Below are positions 57,101-64,000 of a stretch of DNA of 64,000 nt, piece by piece (position 1 is the first letter of the stretch; each line of letters starts with the position of its first letter). The notes under the pieces are model-generated. The model saw nothing but the letters and a program-made list of their open reading frames with translations. It did no database searches and was not told where the DNA came from. Where the stretch lies: contig CM041104.1 in assembly GCA_023079485.1 (NCBI GenBank), positions 1,861,676 to 1,925,675 of the forward strand, read 5' to 3'. The DNA comes from Archilochus colubris. Its lineage: Eukaryota; Chordata; Aves; Apodiformes; Trochilidae. Made by a program: the position numbers and the translations under genes.

Positions 57101-60100
57101 GTGCTACTTTCATGCTTTCCTCACGAAGCTGCAGTGTGTTCATTTGCTCTGTCTGTCTGAGGAGCTCTGAGCGGTGCTTCCTCACTATCTGCCTCATTTC
57201 ATCTAGATCCTGCTGTAGCCTCTTGGCCTGATTACCTTCTAGCTCCTTCTGCTCTTGAAGGTCCTGGACATGCTCTTGCAAAGATGCTATCTCTTGATCT
57301 CTAGCCTCTAGGAAAGATTCAGCATATTCCAGTTTTTGCAGTATGTCCTTAGTCTGCATCACTGCCTCTTCCTTTTGCTCTTGAAGCCTAGAGACAGCCT
57401 CCTCCAGAACCTCTATTTTTTCTTCTCTTTCCTTCAGAGTCAGTTTTGTTGCTTGAAGATCTGTTTGGTCAGCTTCATTCTTTTCCTCCTTTTCCTTGTG
57501 TGCCTCACATTGCTTTTGAAGGGATAGCATTTCTTGTTCCTGTTCCTTTAGTACTGCTTGAAGATGCTGCAGAGCTTCCTTCTGCTGGTCAGAGTCTTGT
57601 GCTTGTTTCTGGAAGGTCTCAATCACTTCCTTCTGAGATTCAATGATAACATCCTTTTCTTTCAGTAGTGCTGTAGTGTATTCTAAGTGTCTATGTAAGA
57701 CATTCATCCGTTCTTCTGTTTTTTCCTCATAGCTCCTTCTTTGTTGCTCTTGGCTGTCAATGAGTCTGTCCTTTTCTTTTAAGGTTTCTAAGGTCTGCTC
57801 CAGTTGGTCACTCACAGTCCTTAGCTGCATTTCCATGACTTCAGCTTCCTGGATTTGCTTTTGTTTTGATTCAAGATCTTGCTCTTTTTTAGATATAGAA
57901 AGTGTCATCTCTCCTACTTTACCATGAAGCTCTTGCAGGTGCCCCTCTTGCTGTTCCTTGTACTGCTGCAGGAGAATTAACTGATCCCTTTGAGAGTCAC
58001 ACTCACTCTCTCTGTCTTCAAGAACTGCCCTCAGGTGTTCGAGGTTTGTGCGCAGAGATTTCACCTCTTCTCTCTCCTTTTCCAGTTCCTGGATCTGCTG
58101 AGTCAGAGATAAAAGCTCTGTGTTTTTTTCCTTCAAGTTTTCTTTCATATGGTCAAGATCCACAAGCAGATTTCTCACTTGTGATGCACCATGTTGTTCT
58201 AGAATCATTATTTTCCCCTCCTGGAATTTGATCTCCTGGTCCCTCTCCTCCAGCTCTTTGCTCACCTTGCTGACAGCATTCCTCTGCAGTTCCAGTTGCT
58301 TCTCCAGCTCTTTTATCTCTTCTTGTTGGGATCTGATCTCCTGGTCCCTCTCCTCCAGCTCTTTGCTCACCTTGCTGACAGCATTCCTCTGCAGTTCCAG
58401 TTGCTTCTCCAGCTCTTTTATCTCTTCTTGTTGGGATCTGATCTCCTGGTCCCTCTCCTCCAGCTCTTTGCTCACCTTACTGACAGCATTCCTCTGCAGT
58501 TCCAGTTGCTTCTCCAGCTCCCCTATCTGCTCATGCTGGGATCTGATCTCCTGGTCTCTCTCCTCCAGTTCTTTGGTCATTTTGCTTACAACAATCTTTT
58601 GGTTTTCCTGCTGCTTCTCCAGCTCCTGTATCTGCTCTTGCTGGGATTCTGTTTTCTCTGTCATCTCCTTAATAACCTGATCAAGAGCAGTTCTCTGCAT
58701 TTCTTTCTGCTTTTCCAGCATTCTCATCTGTTCTTGGTATAACTTGATTTCTCCCTCCCTCTCTGACAGGGTGGCAGATGTATGAGTGAGATTCTCCTGC
58801 AAAGCTTTCACCTCTGCTGCCTCTTTCTGTAGCACCTGGATTTTCTCCCATTGTGTTTCCACTTCCTGGTTTTTAATTTTTAAGACAGACAGTGTGGTTT
58901 GGAGTTCTTGTTCAAGAGATTGTTTCATATCTGTTGCTGTATTTGCTCGCGTTTCAGAGGCTGTGAGTGATTCCTCAAGAAGTTTTCTCTCCCATTCCAG
59001 TTTTTCTTTAAGTTCTTGCAGTCTGTCTCGTTCATGCTGCAAAACAGGGAGGAAAAGATTCATTAATCCCATCTATGTATGTTTGATTATCATATTATAT
59101 TTGAAGTCCTGCTCCAGTAGGAGCCAATGGCTGAAGTTTGAGCTTTTAGGATAAAAATCAAGTTACTGAATTAATTTCTCTGTTTGATGTAAATTTTCTA
59201 CTGTGGCTTGAAAAGGATTTAAGAACTTTATTTGCCATCATCTGTCCATAACTGATTTTGGGACTAACTGTAAATGGAGAAGTGGGAAATACTGATCTTG
59301 TGAGAACAGCTGCACTGGCTCAAATGCCTAGGCTTGTGCCCTGGGTGTAACAGTGCCTGTAAGGGCCCACCTGGGGAAGAAAACCTGAGTGGGACAGACC
59401 TACATGGTACCTCCCAGCCCCAGCACTCTTCCAGCTTGTGAGGACTTGCAGAGTCTCCCCCTGACCCTGTACACATTTGCTGTATTTACAACACCTTTTG
59501 TCAAGAAGTTCTTCAGCTCTGCACTGCTCAAAGTGTACCCCCTCCTGTCTTTTGCTCATGGTGTGGCTCTTCTTCATCTTCTGGAGAAGTGAGCAAAGGA
59601 ACTCCTCCCTCTTGGCATCCTGCAGACCCTTCCTGTGTTGCCTTTTTTAGGCTGTGTCTTTCCAAGCTCACTCAGCCATCTTCCCAGCTTACTCTTCTTC
59701 TTCTTTGCCCTTCTCTGAACCTCTTTTAGCTCTGGTCTGTTCTTTTGGGGAGGAGCCACCAGAACTGCAGCCAGGATTTAAAGTCCACATGAAGCATGAT
59801 TTAGACACTGGCATGATGATGTTCTGTCCATTAGGAAGGGAAGAGACAGCACTTCATGGACTTTTTCCCTACTTTCTTTTTCTCAACTGTGCAGCATTTT
59901 CATGGTACCATCCTCTAGAACCCCCCTGTCCCATCCTGAAGGGAGAATGATCAGATCACAGTCTATTATTCAGTGTTTCAAAGCAAGAGTAGTTTTCCCC
60001 TTGCAGACACACATATTTAGCTTTTATTTCTGAAACTTCTCTCTTTCCTCCCCACTGTCTGCTCTCAGGTGGCCAATGTTCAACACCTTCCTATTACAGG

Positions 60101-63100
60101 CAATCTTTGTCCTCTCACCTCAGATATTTCTCTGAATATAGATCTGAATATAGATTTAGACACAAGTAATTGCCCAAACCATGCCATATAAACAGAGCCA
60201 TGTTAGAAAATTACTCTGATTAAAGCTTCAAGGGCAGAAATCTTCAGAACTGAGGAAAATAAACACCTTGAATAATAACTGAGGTTTTTATGACTACAGC
60301 ACCTTTTCCTGCTTGTCTGGAAGAATGCAATCGGAAAAGTCAAACCAAAAAAAGAACCACTGGTAAAAACAATATTCTTCTCTTCTTGTAGGTCTCTCCA
60401 CACAGCCTGTGATTTGGTCATCTTAGCAATCTCTCCTTTCTGGCAAGGGCCCTGCTAATTCAGCTACATGGCCTGGCAAGAAAGCAAACTTCTGGGGAAA
60501 AAGGAAGGAAAGGAAGGAAGGAAAAAGGAAGGAAAGGAAGGAAAGGAAGGAAAGGAAGGAAAGGAAGGAAAGGAAGGAAAGGAAGGAAAGGAAGGAAAGG
60601 AAGGAAAGGAAGGAAAGGAAGGAAAGGACGGAAAGGAAGGAAAGGAAGGAAAGGAAGGAAAGGAAGGAAAGGAAGGAAAGGAAGGAAAGGAAGGAAAGGA
60701 AGGAAAGGAAGGAAAGGAAGGAAAGGAAGGAAAGGAAGGAAAGGATGGAAAGGATGGAAAGGATGGAAAGGATGGAAAGGATGGAAAGGATGGAAAGGAA
60801 GGAAAGGAAGGAAAGGAAGGAAAGGAAGGAAAGGAAGGAAAGGAAGGAAAGGAAGGAAAGGAAGGAAAGGAAGGAAAGGAAGGAAAGGAAGGAAGGAAAG
60901 GAAGGAAAGGAAGGAAAGGAAGGAAGGAAGGAAGGAAGGAAGGAAGGAAGGAAGGAAGGAAGGAAGGAAGGAAGGAAGGAAGGAAGGAAGGAAGGAAGGA
61001 AGGAAGAGGAAGGAAGGAAGGAAGGAAGGAAGGAAGGAAGGAAGGAAGGAAGGAAGGAAGGAAGGAAGGAAGGAAGGAAGGAAGGAAGGAAGGAAGGAAG
61101 GAAGGAAGGAAGGAAGGAAGGAAGGAAGGAAGGAAGGAAGGAAGGGGAAAATGAGGGAAACTTGGTCAGCATTTGCATACTCTCTGTCTTCTCAGATTTG
61201 GACTGAATCTGTACAAGACCATCCAAAATCACCTCTTCACTGGAAAAAGCTGCTCCTTAGAATTATTAACAGAAGGTCAAAAAAACAGGTAAGAAATGGC
61301 CCTTCAGGGCATCTGCCAGCCTCACCAGAACATCCTCTCTTTCCTTCTCAGTGTTCCCGAGTTTCCTTTCCAAAGACACCACCTCTTGATGCAGAGTCTC
61401 AGCCTCCTTTTTCAGAGCAGTGACCTCTTCCTGCAGGGCAGCTTGTACAGAGTTCTTCTGGCATTCTGCCTGCTGTGTCTCTGCAGCAATAAAGGTGAAA
61501 GAGAGGATGAAAAGCAAAGCAAAACCAAACTGATTTACATCCTACAGAGAAATCATAATTTTCTTATCTGCCTGTCTGTGTTTTCCAGGCCCTAAGCCCA
61601 CAGGGATTTTCAAAGAAGATATAAATAAAGGAAACTTCCAGGCAGAGAGAAAAAGAATGAAAGTGACAAGGTTCAGCATGTGAAAATGTGTTTGCTTTTT
61701 TGCTGGTTGAAGTAGCAGGGCTAAGGTGATGGCTGCACATCACCCACAGTGTTAGAAACAGGCAGAACAGCCATCAGTAAAACAAGGACAGAGACTGTAG
61801 GGGAGTGTCAGATCCAGTGTCTAGGACAAGGAAGAAGCAGCAAAAGTGAAGACAGACTATGACACAGTGAATTGAGCAGAAAGACTTGAGAGAAGTTGGA
61901 TTAAAAAAATCAGGTGTCAGTGTTGTGCCTGAAGATGGTATTTGTCCAAAAGAATGCTAGAGGAACTGGCAGAAAGGAGGAGGAAATCTTCAGTGATGCT
62001 GGGGCAACGTGACAAGAACTGAGCATCACACCAGCACTGAGACCTGAAACTGAAAGAACTACAGATAGACAGGAACTTGAACCAAAAAGGGTGATTAGTG
62101 GGATAAGCAGGATCCAGCCAATGGCAGCATTTAAAGTCCATAAGCTGTTATATGTAACACATGTAGTAAAACCTGCAGATGTTCCAGAAAAAGGGATGAT
62201 CTAAGGCCTGGAAAAGCCTAATGTAAAAAGTCTGAGAAATGCTCAGCAGTTCCTGCTCAGAGAGGGAACATGAAGAACTGCTGAAGGGGTAAATGCACTA
62301 AAGGAACAGGCAGCAGCCTGTGAGGAGGCAATGAGCAATCCCCACACTGCCCTGCTCCTGAGACAAGGATAACAATCAGATGCCAAAGCAATTCTGATGT
62401 GGAGAGTGGGAAAATAATGACAGGGAAAGGAGCAGGGATGCCTGTCCAGCTATGATACAGAGAGACCAACAGCTCTGGAGCTCTGGGGTGGGCTGGAGAG
62501 AAGGGGACTATGTGAACTGGAGTTATATGTGAACTGGAGCTGACAGATAAACCCAAGGGGAACATGTTACCAAAGGTGTAAGGGAGAACTGGCCAGGGAA
62601 GTAAGAAATTGTGTGTTTGCTATGGCTGTGAGCTCAGACACCAAATCAGTATCAGCAAGAAAACAGGCAAGAAGGATGCAAAAGCACTAGTACCAGAGGG
62701 CTAGGAAAACCAGAAGAAAGGATGCAATAACACAGGAACTGATTACTGAACTCTGTCAATCTGCCCTGTGGGAGGAGAAGGGAGTCAAGACAGAAAAGTC
62801 TTTTACAGAGAGAAGGATGCTGTAAGGCATGGAGCTCCCCCTGCTCAGTGACATGAGACCCCACAGGCACCAATTCTGCACATGTATCACCAGCAGCACA
62901 GCTGGATGCACTGCTGGACACTGGATTTTTCTCTGTAAAAGCTTTCACTGGTAGGTCTACAGCTAAGTCTCATACTTATTTTTCTCCTCTTCCATCCCCA
63001 GGCACTGCCCTTTTCCTCTGTGTGGCATCAGAGAGACCTGGAGGTGAGACAGGATGGGGTGAGTGGTTGGAAAGAAGCAGCTGTACCTTCCTGGCTTTGA

Positions 63101-63596
63101 GCTAACTGCTTCTGCAGCTCTTGATTGTGGGCACTGACATGGTCCATCTCAGCTTGCCTCTCACTCAGTTTCAGCTCCAAGTCCTGGATCTTCTTCCTTG
63201 CATCATTCTGGAAGAGGTAAGAAGAGAAATAACACCTCACAGAGCCACTGCTGGCAGGAGAAAAAGAGGTACAAACACTAAGGCAGAAAGAGCTCAGGTG
63301 GGAGGAGGCAGTGGGAGAGTCAGGGGAGATGTCACCATTCTCCTTTCTCCTCACGTTAGAAGCAAACTTGGGCTGCAAGAATTTACCCCCCTCCTGGCTT
63401 TGGCACTCTGCTTGTCGGTTCTGTCCAGCAGAAGGACAGGATTTCTGGGTGCACTAGACATGTGTTACCAGATCCTGCTGAGTCTGCTTCAGGTGCTGAT
63501 GCAGGTCTTGAAGGGCTGCAGCCACTCTGTCTGCTGTCAGTTCTGCAGGGACGTCCCCAGCCTGAGCAACAGTGAGGCTCCAGACATGACCCTGTT
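51119..63596 (-). CDS. CEP250: CEP250 (C-Nap1) centrosomal coiled-coil protein, C-terminal half, partial
   Basis: Eight exons, listed 5' to 3': 63596-63469, 63207-63087, 61480-61326, 59036-56319, 54247-54092, 53695-53600, 53441-53391, 51400-51119. They join in phase into about 1,235 codons ending EELR and TAG. The gene enters from the right edge, so the N-terminal half is missing. Nearly all of it is heptad coiled coil rich in E, Q, K and L (ADRVAAALQDLHQHLKQTQQ, ERDRLQELKEKLEWE). The last exon is less regular and carries a basic/serine tail (LEAETRKLDRSLNLSLALRS). By family, CEP250 sits at the proximal ends of centrioles, anchors rootletin fibres and is released on phosphorylation by NEK2 at mitosis. 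The name rests on its position beside ERGIC3 plus overall architecture; rootletin (CROCC) is the main alternative. Confidence 0.88.
52850..52975 (-). mobile_element. CR1 retroposon, short 3' fragment
   Basis: Minus-strand CR1 tail (tagaattgatcaggttggaa, then atccagtccaacccttaacc) in the last intron of CEP250, same orientation as the gene. Confidence 0.85.
55480..55976 (+). mobile_element. CR1 retroposon, 3' part
   Basis: Plus-strand CR1 of about 500 bases starting with the end of the second open frame (ggagagaggccaagggagag) and ending ctaacattctatgactctct. It lies antisense in the CEP250 intron between exons 59036-56319 and 54247-54092. Confidence 0.92.
56319..59036 (-). CDS. CEP250: CEP250 giant coiled-coil exon (906 codons)
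   Basis: A single 2,718-base exon bounded by gttttgcag and gtaggc on the minus strand, starting HERDRLQELKEKLEWERKLL. It has no stop and keeps heptad spacing throughout. Reading on past the splice donor yields about 20 more codons before a stop, so an open-frame scan overstates its end. It contains the 35-residue tandem repeats described separately. Confidence 0.93.
58231..58650 (-). repeat. CEP250: 105-base in-frame tandem repeat in CEP250
   Basis: Four consecutive units start at 58231, 58336, 58441 and 58546. The first two look identical, the third differs at a handful of bases and the fourth is clearly diverged; a weaker fifth may follow toward 58750. Each unit encodes 35 residues, exactly five heptads, reading ERDQEIRSQQEEIKELEK and onward. 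The repeat therefore lengthens the coiled coil without changing its register. Confidence 0.93.
59037..60499 (-). other. CEP250 intron sequence
   Basis: Lies between exons 61480-61326 and 59036-56319. Exon phases on both sides match directly, so no further exon is required. No CR1 or other named element is seen here. Confidence 0.5.
60500..61144 (+). repeat. GGAAGGAAA / GGAA compound satellite, about 0.64 kb
   Basis: The left part is a 9-base unit (ggaaggaaa), with one ggacgg variant near 60627 and a block of six ggatggaaa units at 60743-60791. From about 60918 the unit becomes plain ggaa, broken once near 61006. It lies in the CEP250 intron, 180 bases from an exon. On the gene's coding strand it is a polypyrimidine run. 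The long open frames on both strands are artefacts. Confidence 0.97.
61481..63086 (-). other. CEP250 intron sequence
   Basis: Intron between exons 63207-63087 and 61480-61326. Flanking exon phases match without an extra exon. No named repeat or other gene is seen. Confidence 0.5.
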
Positions 63597-63809
63597 CTGA
63601 AGAGAGAAACCATTCTGTTTCAAGCTGTGCTTGAAGAGTCTTCAACAAGAAAGGACTCTTCATACACAGGAGGTGGCAGTGCCTTTGACACTGTCCTACA
63701 GCTCATGCTACAGTGAGATGTGTGTCACAGACTGAAGTTAGTTTGATAACTACTAATGTCAGTGCTGCCCACGGAAAAATGGCCCTGCCCTGCAACTTGG
63801 CATGACAGG

Positions 63810-64000
63810 GGATCACAGAGTGTGAGGGGCTGGGAGAGACCTCAAAAGATCATGGAGTCCAACTCCCTGGCAGAGCAGGGTCACCTCCAGCAGGGCACAC
63901 AGGAACACATTCAGGCAGGTTTTGTTTCCAGAGAAGGAGACTCCACACCCTCCCTGGGCAGCTGTGCCAGTGCTCCCTCCCCCTCACAGGGAAAAAGCTT
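63810..64000 (-). mobile_element. CR1 retroposon, 3' fragment cut by the window edge
   Basis: Minus-strand CR1 tail (ggatcacagagtgtgagggg, then aaagatcatggagtccaact) in a CEP250 intron. It continues beyond the window. Confidence 0.88.

Noticed and set aside
58231..58650. A CRISPR-like array
   Set aside because: The units are direct, contiguous and coding, with no spacers, in a vertebrate gene.
58120..58742. Plus-strand frames of 148-186 codons over the CEP250 exon
   Set aside because: Antisense shadows of the coiled-coil exon; the minus-strand frame is continuous and spliced.
60423..61232. Open frames of 153-269 codons in the GGAA array
   Set aside because: Simple repeat translation with no coding context.

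Overview
This is a vertebrate nuclear window, almost certainly from a bird and plausibly a songbird. It has spliced genes with GT/AG introns, at least fifteen CR1 (chicken repeat 1) retroposon pieces, LTR-like relics, compact introns and a GC-rich promoter. It also carries the ERGIC3-CEP250 neighbourhood, which sits on human 20q11 and on an avian microchromosome. No bacterial features (operons, CRISPR arrays, insertion sequences) are present, and no tRNA or rRNA gene was seen.

Layout. (1) 1-4112: mostly unassigned sequence with CR1 pieces and possible BAR-domain relics. (2) 4113-14795, plus strand: a multi-exon gene of the ASAP family of Arf GTPase-activating proteins. Thirteen exons (4588-12494) splice in one open frame of 482 codons covering PH, ArfGAP zinc finger, ankyrin repeats and the start of the proline-rich region. 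The SH3 exons follow at 14323-14795 but carry an in-frame TAG, and the exon before the PH domain is out of frame, so the gene looks partly decayed. One of its introns holds a 0.9-kb TTTCC array. (3) 14796-20008: CR1 retroposons, including reverse-transcriptase fragments, and unassigned sequence. (4) 20021-22146, plus strand: a complete six-exon, 313-residue GT29 sialyltransferase of the ST3GAL1/ST3GAL2 type. (5) 24609-42699, minus strand: complete ERGIC3, 13 coding exons and 383 residues, with a CpG-rich promoter near 42.3-42.9 kb. (6) 42.9-51.1 kb: intergenic, with LTR-like sequence, an inverted pair of an unidentified element and CR1. (7) 51119-63596, minus strand: the C-terminal half of CEP250 (C-Nap1), eight exons and about 1,235 codons, running off the right edge. 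An intron carries a 0.64-kb GGAA-type array, and the main exon carries a 105-bp in-frame tandem repeat.

The genes do not form one pathway. By family, the ASAP-like protein would act on Arf GTPases at membranes, the sialyltransferase caps O-glycans in the Golgi, ERGIC3 cycles cargo between ER and Golgi, and CEP250 holds centrioles together. The sialyltransferase and ERGIC3 converge tail to tail; ERGIC3 and CEP250 are in tandem on the minus strand.

The best candidates for something little described are the decaying ASAP-type paralogue beside an ST3GAL1/2-like gene, and the recently expanded 35-residue repeat in CEP250. No wholly new system is evident.
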